Of a stretch of 64,000 nucleotides of DNA, positions 26,044 to 34,450 are shown one piece after another. Position numbers and translations under genes: made by a program. The stretch lies in NCBI GenBank assembly GCA_016707605.1, contig JADJHJ010000001.1, positions 124,001 through 188,000 on the forward strand, read 5' to 3'. The stretch's first letter is position 1, and each line of letters begins with the position of its first letter. Source of the stretch: Candidatus Promineofilum glycogenicum. Its GTDB lineage: Bacteria > Chloroflexota > Anaerolineae > Promineifilales > Promineifilaceae. A model generated the notes under the pieces. The model was given only the letters and a program-made list of their open reading frames with translations, did not search any database and was not told the origin of the DNA.

Positions 26044-26859
26044 ATGAAACACCTACTCACTTGCGCGGTGCTCCTGGCCGCGACCCTGTTTTCCGGCGCG
26101 GCGGTCGAACGGCCGGCCAGCGCCGCCGACGACCCGCCCACCCATCAGGTCTTCCTGCCCATCATCCTCAGCCCGGGCCTACAGCCGCCCTACGACATGG
26201 CCCAGTTCATGATCGGCGACCGGCGGCTCTATGAGGTGCAGCACAGCGGCGGCTCGCAGGCCCGCCACCAGACGCAGGTCGAGGGCGAGCGCTTCTATCA
26301 CACCAAGGGAGACGAGGTCAGAGCCGAGTGGGAGGAGCTATGGGCCACTGAGGACACCATCTACCGCGGCACCGACACCAGCCCTGGTAACGGTCTCTAC
26401 TACACCCTCTTCGAGAACAACGCCGCCGGCTCGGCCTGGAGTCCGCGCTACTGGGACGTGGGCGACGTCTACCGGCGCGAGCCGTTCGTCGTCTTCTTCC
26501 GCAAGAGCAACTGCACCGTGGTCGAAGATGGCTTCCAGCCCAGTTGGCTGCGCTTCGAGGCCTACTATCCGGCCTACACCTTCGAGAGCGGCATCACTCT
26601 GCGCAACGTGGTCGAGCTGTCCTGGCTGCTGCAAGAGGACGGCGAACCGATCGAAAGCTACTTCTACGCCGAGGGGTACGGCCTGGTCGGCTGGGGCAGC
26701 GTAGATCGTGGCTTTAGTTACGTCAGTTGGCTCCACGAACCGGGCCAGCGGCCGGACAACAAGCGCGAGGTCATCGCCTGCCTCAGCCGGAGCGGGCAGT
26801 TGCCGCGTGGCGTCGTGCCCGACGGCCATCTCTTGCCCAAGGGCTACCGCGCCAAGTGA
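26044..26859 (+). CDS. Secreted protein of unknown function
   Basis: 271 residues. It has a clear Sec signal peptide (MKHLLTCAVLLAATLFSGAA) with probable cleavage after ASA (about 27). THQVFLPIILSP follows, a VFLP-type motif common in exported Chloroflexota proteins. The body is rich in Tyr, Trp and acidic residues, with no catalytic motif I can name and two Cys (in SNCTV and IACLS) that could form a disulfide. The ATG has GGAGAG 5-6 bases upstream; the longer open frame starting at 25942 overlaps upstream sequence and would bury the signal peptide. Confidence 0.7.
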   Translation: MKHLLTCAVLLAATLFSGAAVERPASAADDPPTHQVFLPIILSPGLQPPYDMAQFMIGDRRLYEVQHSGGSQARHQTQVEGERFYHTKGDEVRAEWEELWATEDTIYRGTDTSPGNGLYYTLFENNAAGSAWSPRYWDVGDVYRREPFVVFFRKSNCTVVEDGFQPSWLRFEAYYPAYTFESGITLRNVVELSWLLQEDGEPIESYFYAEGYGLVGWGSVDRGFSYVSWLHEPGQRPDNKREVIACLSRSGQLPRGVVPDGHLLPKGYRAK

Positions 26860-26865
26860 TCCCAC

Positions 26866-26894
26866 TTGACGCGCCGCCAGGCGTGGGCTAGAAT
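26866..26894 (+). promoter_or_regulatory. Strong sigma-70 promoter of the acyl-CoA dehydrogenase gene
   Basis: TTGACG (26866-26871), 17-bp spacer, TAGAAT (26889-26894). Transcription should begin near 26901, at the dyad described next. Confidence 0.7.
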
Positions 26895-26900
26895 GATCGA

Positions 26901-26917
26901 ATAACGCATTGCGTTAT
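26901..26917. promoter_or_regulatory. Operator-like dyad ATAACGCA-T-TGCGTTAT at the start site
   Basis: Perfect 8-bp inverted repeat with a 1-base centre, placed at +1 to +17 of the predicted promoter. That is the position for a repressor. TetR- or FadR-type regulators of fatty-acid genes bind such short dyads, but no candidate regulator is adjacent. Confidence 0.6.
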
Positions 26918-26997
26918 ATTGGCCGATACCGTGCGCGGCCGCCCTGGGTCGCCGCGCTTCCCGTCTGATCCACGCCCGAACTTAGGAGAACGCAAGC

Positions 26998-28179
<1,182 letters not shown>

Positions 28180-28188
28180 AGTAGAAAT

Positions 28189-28247
28189 CAACCGCAGATT
28201 ACGCAGATTCTTCTAAAATCTGCGAAATCTGTGTAATCTGCGGTTTC
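28189..28247. repeat. CAGATT intergenic palindrome, type A
   Basis: Left arm AACCGCAGATTACGCAGATT, right arm with three AATCTG units ending in CTGCGGTTT. The units repeat every 9 bases. It lies between the acyl-CoA dehydrogenase stop and the nitroreductase start, 8 bases upstream of the latter. Confidence 0.85.
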
Positions 28248-28255
28248 CTCTCCTT

Positions 28256-28825
28256 ATGGACGTACTCGAAGCGATACACACCCGACGCACCATTGCCAAG
28301 TTCCGGCCGGAGCCGATCCCGGCCGAGACGCTGACGGAGCTATTGAGCGCCGGCACCTGGGCGCCTAACCATCATCTGACCGAGCCGTGGCGCTTCGTCA
28401 TTCTGGGGCCGGAGACGCAACGGCTGCTGGCGGCGCGCTTCGGCGAACTGAAGGTGCACAAGGCTCCCACCGAAGCGGCCGAGCAGCGCGAGCGCATTCG
28501 CGCCGACAACGAGCGCATGTTCCTCAATCTGCCGGCGGTCGTCGCCGTGGCCGCGCTGCAAGAGGGCAACGAGCAGCGCCGCCGCGAGGATTACGCCGCT
28601 GTCTGTTGCGCCGTGCAGAACGTGCAACTGGCCGCCTGGGCGGCGGGCATCGGCATGAAGTGGAGCACCAGCCCGCTCATCCGCGACCCCCTCTCCTACC
28701 GCCTGCTGAGCCTCGATCCCACCCGCTTTGATATCATCGGCTTCCTCTTCACCGGCTACCCGGCCGAAACGCCGACCCGCGAGCGGCGGCTGCCGCTGGA
28801 TGAAGTGATTCGCACGTCTCCATAG
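28256..28825 (+). CDS. Nitroreductase family protein
   Basis: 189-residue FMN-dependent oxidoreductase of the nitroreductase family. The N-terminal TRRTIAKFRPEPIP (FMN phosphate-binding Arg residues) is followed by APNHHLTEPWRFVIL, AVQNVQLAAWAAGIGMKWST and GFLFTGYPAE. Family members reduce nitro compounds, quinones or flavins with NAD(P)H; the substrate is unknown. The stop codon TAG at 28823-28825 is shared with the first unit of the downstream palindrome. Confidence 0.87.
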   Translation: MDVLEAIHTRRTIAKFRPEPIPAETLTELLSAGTWAPNHHLTEPWRFVILGPETQRLLAARFGELKVHKAPTEAAEQRERIRADNERMFLNLPAVVAVAALQEGNEQRRREDYAAVCCAVQNVQLAAWAAGIGMKWSTSPLIRDPLSYRLLSLDPTRFDIIGFLFTGYPAETPTRERRLPLDEVIRTSP

Positions 28826-28891
28826 GGATTAGGTGTTAGGGATTAGGGATTAGGGAAGAGCGCTCTTCCCTAATCCCTAACACCTAATCCC
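28825..28891. repeat. TTAGGGA-unit palindrome with AAGAGCGCTCTT centre
   Basis: The left arm (28825-28861) carries one more 7-bp TTAGGGA unit than the right arm (28862-28891). The centre AAGAGCGCTCTT is identical to that of the unrelated palindrome at 35830. Confidence 0.85.
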
Positions 28892-28959
28892 TGATTTGAC
28901 GCCCACCCCCCAATCAGGTAGCATCCAGTCATCACAATCGCTTAAGATTGCATAGATTG

Positions 28960-29649
28960 ATGACCACACTGCCGCCCGATACGCCCGATCATGACGACGC
29001 CTGGCTGACTCTTAGCCAGGCGGCGCGTTTCCTCGATGTACACCCGACGACGCTGCGCCGCTGGGCCAACAACGGCGACATCCAGGCGATGGTGACGCCC
29101 GGCGGCCACCGCCGCTTCGCCGCCACCGACCTGGCCCGCTTCGCCCGCGAACGCAGCGCCCTGCGCAACGTGCACGGCATCGCCGGGCTATGGGCCACCA
29201 AGGCGCTGGCCCAGGCGCGCCAGGGCGTCGTCACCCACCGCCGCGCGGAGTGGCTGGCCCAGTTCGATGAGGAGGGGCGCAGCCGCAACCGGCCGCTGGG
29301 CCAACAGCTCATGGGACTGACGCTCCAGTACCTCTCCAGCGAATCGAGCGAGGAGAACAGCGCGTCGATCCTGGAGGAAGCGCGGCGCATCGGCCGCCTC
29401 TACGCCCACAACGCTCTGGAGCAGGGGCTGACGCTGCGGGCCACGCTGGAGGCGTCGATGTTCTTCCGCGACAGCCTCATCGAGACAGCCCTCCAGTTGC
29501 CGGAGACGGCCAACATCCGGCCGGAAGCCAACATGCGCCTCTTGCGTCGCGTCAACGCCCTGCTCAACGCCGTTCACCTGGCCGCCGTTGAGGTCTATGA
29601 GAACGGCGGCGCGGCCGACTCCCCGCTGATCGATCCTCCCGCCGGCTGA
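28960..29649 (+). CDS. HTH transcriptional regulator with helical C-terminal domain
   Basis: 229 residues. An N-terminal MerR/excisionase-type helix-turn-helix (about 15-65: LTLSQAARFLDVHPTTLRRWANNGDI, then TPGGHRRFAATDL) is followed by an all-helical domain of about 160 residues with no recognised ligand motif. Proteins of this shape bind DNA as dimers. The ATG at 28960 is chosen over the TTG at 28948. Its 3' end is 15 bases from the paired dyads upstream of the dtxR-feo operon, but the genes are not obviously one transcript. Confidence 0.72.
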   Translation: MTTLPPDTPDHDDAWLTLSQAARFLDVHPTTLRRWANNGDIQAMVTPGGHRRFAATDLARFARERSALRNVHGIAGLWATKALAQARQGVVTHRRAEWLAQFDEEGRSRNRPLGQQLMGLTLQYLSSESSEENSASILEEARRIGRLYAHNALEQGLTLRATLEASMFFRDSLIETALQLPETANIRPEANMRLLRRVNALLNAVHLAAVEVYENGGAADSPLIDPPAG

Positions 29650-29664
29650 TGCCCGCCATTCTCA

Positions 29665-29698
29665 TGACGGATGTCACCCCAACCTGTGACGGATGTCA
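29665..29698 (+). promoter_or_regulatory. Two tandem TGACGGATGTCA dyads ahead of the feo operon
   Basis: TGACGGATGTCA occurs at 29665-29676 and 29687-29698, 22 bp (two helical turns) apart. Each is a TGAC-N4-GTCA dyad and the flanking bases extend them toward GTGAC-N4-GTCAC. A weak -10 (TATCAT, 29723-29728) follows. The shape suits a CRP/FNR-family activator, but the identity of the regulator is inference. Confidence 0.6.
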
Positions 29699-29794
29699 CT
29701 TCTTTGGGGCGCGCCGAACCCGTATCATAAGGTCAGCCTGAAAACCGGGGCCAGGGCAGCCTGCATCACTCCCCCCGGCAGGCGCGACGACCTG

Positions 29795-30466
29795 ATGAAA
29801 CACGAATCCTTCAACGAAAGCGCCGAGATGTACCTGAAGACGGTCAGCGAGCTGGCCGCGCCGGACGCGCTGGCCCCCATCTCCGCCCTGGCTGACCGGC
29901 TGGGCGTCTCGGCCGTCTCGGCCACGGAGATGGTCCACCGCCTGCAAGAGCATGGCCTGGTGGCCCACCAGCCCTATCGCGGCGTGGGCCTGACCGACAG
30001 CGGGCGGCAACTGGCCGGTGAAGTCGTCCGCCGCCACCGGCTGTGGGAGTGCTTCCTGTTCGAGCGGCTGGGGCTGCCGTGGGCCGAAGTCCACGACTAC
30101 GCCTGTCGCTTGGAACACGCCACGACGCCGGCCGTGACCGAGGCGCTCGACGCCTATCTCGGACGCCCGGCCTTCTGCCCCCACGGCAACCCCATCCCGG
30201 CCCTGATCACCCCGCCGGACGAGCAACCGCTGGGCGAATTGCCCATCGGCCGTTCGGCCGTCGTCGTCCGCGTCTACCCGGAGACGGACGGCCTGCTGGG
30301 CTATCTGGCCGAACTTGACCTGTTGCCCGGCCGCTGCTTCACCTTGCGCGAGATCGCCCCGTTTCAGGGGCCGCTGGTGCTGCTGACCGACGCGGGCATC
30401 CGCTACGTCGGGCGCGAGGCCGCGGTCCACGTCTACGTTCGTCAACTGTCAGAGGAACCTGCATGA
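29795..30466 (+). CDS. DtxR/MntR-family metal-dependent regulator
   Basis: 223 residues. The N-terminal winged helix (about 8-70: SAEMYLKTVSELA ... ISALADRLGVSAVSATEMVHRLQEHGLV) and dimerisation/metal domain (about 75-140: EVVRRHRLWECFLFERLGL ... ACRLEHATTPAV) are those of DtxR-type repressors. A C-terminal SH3-like FeoA domain (about 150-223) follows. Such proteins repress iron or manganese uptake genes when metal-loaded. The ATG at 29795 gives the family-typical start. Its stop overlaps the feoA start (ATGA), so it is the first gene of the iron operon and probably autoregulates it. Confidence 0.86.
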   Translation: MKHESFNESAEMYLKTVSELAAPDALAPISALADRLGVSAVSATEMVHRLQEHGLVAHQPYRGVGLTDSGRQLAGEVVRRHRLWECFLFERLGLPWAEVHDYACRLEHATTPAVTEALDAYLGRPAFCPHGNPIPALITPPDEQPLGELPIGRSAVVVRVYPETDGLLGYLAELDLLPGRCFTLREIAPFQGPLVLLTDAGIRYVGREAAVHVYVRQLSEEPA

Positions 30467-30864
30467 CGCCATCACTGTGGCTTTCACTCACCCTCATCCT
30501 GGCCGTGGCCCTCGTTCTAGCCATGCTGGCGCTGCCCGCTGACGGCCGCCGGCGGCTCTTCGCCCGCCGCCAGGCGCAGCCCGTGCCCGTCGACGAGCGG
30601 GTGACGGAGTTTCTGGCCGCCGGCCTGCTGCCCCTGTCCGACTGCCCCCGCGATTGCACCGCCTGCCTGCGCTGCCTCCACGTTGACCGCTGCGTCGTCC
30701 ATCGCCTGCTGGAGATGGGCCTGACGCCCGGCGTCGAGTTGCGCGTCGTGCAGGACAACGGCGGGCCGATGCTCGTCTCCGTGCGCGGCTCGCGCGTGGC
30801 CCTCGGCCGCGACCTGGCCGATAACCTGTGGGTCGAGATGGGCGGTCAGGCGAGTGACGAGTGA
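30463..30864 (+). CDS. feoA: FeoA-domain protein with membrane anchor and Cys cluster
   Basis: 133 residues. The FeoA SH3-like fold lies at about 55-128 (LLPLSDC ... RLLEMGLTPGVELRVVQDNGGPMLVSVRGSRVALGRDLADNLWVE). FeoA assists FeoB in ferrous iron uptake. Two features are unusual: an N-terminal transmembrane segment (about 4-24), and five Cys (61, 65, 68, 71, 77) inserted in the first strand-helix region. These could bind a metal or Fe-S cluster. Start and dtxR stop overlap by 4 bases. feoB begins 104 bases downstream. Confidence 0.85.
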   Translation: MTPSLWLSLTLILAVALVLAMLALPADGRRRLFARRQAQPVPVDERVTEFLAAGLLPLSDCPRDCTACLRCLHVDRCVVHRLLEMGLTPGVELRVVQDNGGPMLVSVRGSRVALGRDLADNLWVEMGGQASDE

Positions 30865-30968
30865 GTGGCGAGTTTAGCAGTGTGGCAACTAGCGTCCAAC
30901 GACTACCGACTAGCAGCTAACGGCTAACGACCGCTCCGCACCTTCGTTAACCGCTCAACCCCCTAACC

Positions 30969-33203
30969 ATGAACGTACTGATCGAAGCCCCGCCGGCCAC
31001 CGACGCTATCTCTGTCGCCCTGGCCGGCAACCCCAACGCCGGCAAGAGCACCCTCTTCAACGCCCTGACCGGCGCGCGCCAGCACGTCGGCAACTGGCCG
31101 GGCAAGACGGTCGAGAAGAAGACCGGCGCGCTGACCCGCGGCGACGTGCGCCTGGACATCACCGACCTGCCCGGCGTCTATAGCCTCAGCGCCTACTCCC
31201 TGGAAGAGGTCGTGGCCCGCGACTTCATTCTCGACGAGCGGCCGGACGTGATCGTGGCCGTGGTCGACGCGGCCAATCTGGAGCGCAACCTCTATCTGGT
31301 GGTTCAGTTGTTGGAACTGGAGACGCCCGGCGTGGTTGTGCTCAACATGATGGACGTGGCCGACCGGCAGGGGTTGGCCTTTGACGTGGACCGGCTGAGC
31401 GCGGCGCTGGGCACGGTCGTTGTGCCCGCCACCGCCCGCCGCGGCCACGGGCTGGACGAGACGGTGGCGGCCATCGTGTCGGCCAGGGCCGCGCCCGGCG
31501 CGCCCTTCCGGCTGGACTATGGCCCGGCGATTGAGGCCGAGATCGCGGCGCTTCTGACCATTCTCGACCGTATCCCGGCCATCGACCGCCTCTACCCACC
31601 GCGCTGGCTGGCCATTAAACTACTGGAAGACGACGCCGACGTGGCCGGCAAGCTGGCGGCGCTGCCTGATGGCCCACGCCTGTTGGCGGCGGCCGTGGCC
31701 GCCCGCGCCCGCCTCGAAGCGGCGCTGGGCGAAGAGGCCGATACACTGCTGGCCGACCGGCGCTATGGCTGGATTCACGATCTGGTTGGCCGCGCCGTGC
31801 GCGCCGAGCGCGGCGAAACGGCCACGCTGTCCGACCGCATCGACCGCTTTGCCACCCACCGCCTGCTGGGCATTCCCCTCTTCCTGGCCGCTATGTGGCT
31901 GGTTTTCAAGGTGACGACCGACCTTTCCGCACCGTGGGTTGACTGGCTCGACGGCGTGCTAAGTGGGCCGCTGAGTCGTTGGACGCTGGCGTTGCTGGAC
32001 GCCGCCGGCCTGGGACAGACGTGGGTCGCCGCGCTGGCGGTAGATGGCCTGCTGGCCGGCGTCGGTAGTGTACTGGCCTTTGTGCCGGTGCTGCTGTCGC
32101 TCTACTTCGCTCTGGCCGTGTTGGAGGACTCCGGCTACATGGCCCGCGGCGCGTTTGTCATGGACCGGCTGATGAGCCGTATGGGCCTGCAGGGGCGCAG
32201 CTTCCTGCCGCTGATGGTTGGCTTCGGCTGTTCCGTGCCGGCCATCTACGCCACGCGCACGCTCAACAACCATCGTGACCGGGTGCTGACCGGGCTGCTG
32301 GTTCCGTTCATGAGTTGCAGCGCGCGGCTGCCGGTCTACGTGCTGTTCGCCGCCGTCTTCTTCCCCGGCCGCGCCGGTCTGGTCATCCTGGGCCTCTACC
32401 TGCTGGGCATCGCCGTCGCTCTGGGCGTCGGACTGATGCTGCAACGAACGCTGCTGCCGGCCGATAGCGCGCCGGGGCTGGTCATGGAACTGCCCCCTTA
32501 TCGTCTGCCCAATGCGCGCAGCATCGGCTTCCACATGTGGCAGCGCACGCGCGGCTTCCTGCAACATGCCGCCTCGCTCATCCTGCTGACCACCCTGGCC
32601 ATCTGGCTGCTGACGGCCATCCCCGTCGGGGGCCAGGGGACGTTTGCCGACACGCCCGTGCCGGAGAGCGCCTTCGGCCGCGTCTCGGCGGTCATCGCCC
32701 CGACGTTGCAGCCGCTCGGCTTCGGCTCGTGGCAGGCGGGCGGCGCGTTGCTCAGCGGTCTGGTGGCCAAGGAGGTCGTCGTCAGCACGATGGCCCAGAT
32801 CTATAGCGGGTCGAGTGACGCGGCCGAGGCCGAGGCATCGACCTTCCTCAGCGACGTGGGCGAGATCATCACGTCGTTCGGCCGGGCCGTAGCCGACACA
32901 CTGCGGGCCATTCCCGGCCTGATCGGCATTGACCTGACCGCCGACGACGACAGCGCGGAAGCGGGGCTGTCGTCGGCCATCCGCGCCGGCTTTGACGAGA
33001 CGAGCGGCGGCCACGCCGCGGCGGCCGGGCTGGCCTTCATGGTCTTCGTCCTGCTCTACACGCCGTGCATGGCCGCCGTCGCCGCCGAACGGCACGAGTT
33101 GGGCAGCAAGTGGATGTGGCTGAGCCTGCTGGGGCAACTGGTCATCGCCTGGGTGGCGGCGCTGGTCGTCTTCCAGGCCGGCCGCCTGCTGGGAGGTGGG
33201 TGA
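30969..33203 (+). CDS. feoB: Ferrous iron transporter FeoB
   Basis: 744-residue inner-membrane Fe2+ permease with an N-terminal G domain: G1 GNPNAGKST (20-28), G3 DLPG, G4 NMMD. The Gate motifs are present, with conserved Cys in GFGCSVPAIYATRT and PFMSCSARLPVY. A cytosolic loop between the two Gate modules (roughly residues 620-675, with acidic stretch ADDDSAEAG) and the C-terminal LLYTPCMAAVAAE complete the family pattern. The stop overlaps the feoC-like start (TGATG). It is the core transporter of the dtxR-feoA-feoB-feoC operon. Confidence 0.95.
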   Translation: MNVLIEAPPATDAISVALAGNPNAGKSTLFNALTGARQHVGNWPGKTVEKKTGALTRGDVRLDITDLPGVYSLSAYSLEEVVARDFILDERPDVIVAVVDAANLERNLYLVVQLLELETPGVVVLNMMDVADRQGLAFDVDRLSAALGTVVVPATARRGHGLDETVAAIVSARAAPGAPFRLDYGPAIEAEIAALLTILDRIPAIDRLYPPRWLAIKLLEDDADVAGKLAALPDGPRLLAAAVAARARLEAALGEEADTLLADRRYGWIHDLVGRAVRAERGETATLSDRIDRFATHRLLGIPLFLAAMWLVFKVTTDLSAPWVDWLDGVLSGPLSRWTLALLDAAGLGQTWVAALAVDGLLAGVGSVLAFVPVLLSLYFALAVLEDSGYMARGAFVMDRLMSRMGLQGRSFLPLMVGFGCSVPAIYATRTLNNHRDRVLTGLLVPFMSCSARLPVYVLFAAVFFPGRAGLVILGLYLLGIAVALGVGLMLQRTLLPADSAPGLVMELPPYRLPNARSIGFHMWQRTRGFLQHAASLILLTTLAIWLLTAIPVGGQGTFADTPVPESAFGRVSAVIAPTLQPLGFGSWQAGGALLSGLVAKEVVVSTMAQIYSGSSDAAEAEASTFLSDVGEIITSFGRAVADTLRAIPGLIGIDLTADDDSAEAGLSSAIRAGFDETSGGHAAAAGLAFMVFVLLYTPCMAAVAAERHELGSKWMWLSLLGQLVIAWVAALVVFQAGRLLGGG

Positions 33204-33514
33204 TGCTGCGCGATTTGCTGCGACTGGTGGAGACGGCCGAGGGGCCGATCAGCCTGGCCGACCTGGGCCGGCAACTGGGCGTCGATGCCGCCGTGCTCGA
33301 CGGCATGTTGCAGTATTGGGTGCGGAAGGGGCGTTTGGTGATGGATGGTCGAGCGGGTTCGGTCGCTTGCTCCGGCGGCTGTACTTCAATGGGTGGCGGC
33401 TGCGGCTCCTGCTCTGGCGTGGCGTCATGTCCCTTTATGGCCCGTCTGCCGGTTACTTATCGGGTCAACACAATACCGCTGACCGTCGTTGCCGAGCCAA
33501 CCGCGGCCGACTGA
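33203..33514 (+). CDS. feoC: FeoC-like winged-helix protein with Cys cluster
   Basis: 103 residues. The N-terminal winged helix (1-50: LRDLLRLVETAEGPISLADLGRQLG) is of the FeoC type. It is followed by Cys 56, 60, 67, 70 and 76 in a Gly/Ser-rich loop. Enterobacterial FeoC also carries a Cys-rich wing that binds an Fe-S cluster and may stabilise FeoB. The ATG overlaps the feoB stop and GGAGG lies 7 bases upstream, so it is translationally coupled. The C-terminal 25 residues (ARLPVTYRV onward) are not typical. Confidence 0.78.
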   Translation: MLRDLLRLVETAEGPISLADLGRQLGVDAAVLDGMLQYWVRKGRLVMDGRAGSVACSGGCTSMGGGCGSCSGVASCPFMARLPVTYRVNTIPLTVVAEPTAAD

Positions 33515-33529
33515 TTCACCCTGGCATCG

Positions 33530-34354
33530 ATGAACAACTCCGTTTCCAACGAAGCTGCCGCCCGGCGCGCCTCGGCCAAAAGCGTCGCCCTGCCGGCCGA
33601 GAAGGGCAGTTGGAGCCTCGTCTCCGAGCCGATCTTGCTGGGGCTGCTGGCCGCGCCGTCGTGGGCCGGGGCGGCGCTGGCCGTGGGCGCATTCGCCACG
33701 TTCCTCTGCAACCGGCCGCTGAAGGTCTATCTGGCCGACCGGCGGCGCGGCCGGGCCTACGAGCGCACGGCGCTGGCCCGGCGCTATCTGGCGCTCTACG
33801 CCGCCATCGCCGTGGCCGGTTTCGCCGGTGGGCTGGCGCTGGGCGGGTGGCGGCCGTTCGCGCCGCTGGCGGCGGCCGTGCCGCTGCTGGCCCTGTTTGC
33901 CTTCTACGACCAGCGGCCGGGCCGCCACTGGCAGGCCGAACTGGCCGCGCCGGTGGCCTTCGCCGCCATCGTCGCCGCGATGGGGCTGGCCGACGGCTGG
34001 GCGTGGTCGCCGGCGCTGGGGCTGTGGGGGTTCATGATCGCCCGCGCCGTGCCGGCCGTGCTGTTCATCCGCGCCCGATTGCGACTGGATAAGGGCAAAG
34101 AGGCCGCGCCGGGGGAGAGCCTGCCGGCCGTGTTCGTTGCCCACGTGTTGGCCTTGGTCGCGGTGGCCGGGCTGGCGTGGCTGGGCTGGCTGCCGTGGCT
34201 GGCCGTTGTCGCCGCGGCCGTGCTGCTGGCCCGCGCCGTGTGGGGGCTGTCGGCCTGGCGCTGGCGCATCTCCGTCATCGCCCTGGGCTTCCTGGAGACG
34301 GGCTTCGGCGTGCTGGCCGTCCTGCTGGTGGCTATTGGCTCTTGGCTGAGATAA
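33530..34354 (+). CDS. YwiC-like membrane protein
   Basis: 274 residues with about eight hydrophobic segments. The N-terminal cytosolic motif PAEKGSWSLVSEPILLGLL and the RPLKVYLADRRRGR loop match the YwiC-like family, in which P(E/K)HGAWxxLxxPxLLGL is conserved. Its function is unknown. The start is 15 bases after feoC, so it may belong to the iron operon transcript, which would be an unusual association. A palindrome at 34359 follows its stop by 4 bases and separates it from argH, which converges. Confidence 0.75.
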   Translation: MNNSVSNEAAARRASAKSVALPAEKGSWSLVSEPILLGLLAAPSWAGAALAVGAFATFLCNRPLKVYLADRRRGRAYERTALARRYLALYAAIAVAGFAGGLALGGWRPFAPLAAAVPLLALFAFYDQRPGRHWQAELAAPVAFAAIVAAMGLADGWAWSPALGLWGFMIARAVPAVLFIRARLRLDKGKEAAPGESLPAVFVAHVLALVAVAGLAWLGWLPWLAVVAAAVLLARAVWGLSAWRWRISVIALGFLETGFGVLAVLLVAIGSWLR

Positions 34355-34358
34355 GAGG

Positions 34359-34435
34359 CTCACGCAAAGGCGCAAAGAAGGCAAAGGACGCCAAAGAAGA
34401 TTGATTCTTGGCGTTCTTTGCCTTCTTTGCGTGAG
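34359..34435. repeat. GCAAAG-unit intergenic palindrome
   Basis: CTCACGCAAAGGCGCAAAGAAGGC and following bases pair with the complement ending GTGAG, around a short GATTGA centre. The units (CAAAG, 8-11 bases apart) differ from the CAGATT and CCAGG elements but the design is the same. It lies between convergent ywiC-like and argH genes. Confidence 0.8.
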
Positions 34436-34450
34436 ATTTTCTAGCTATCT

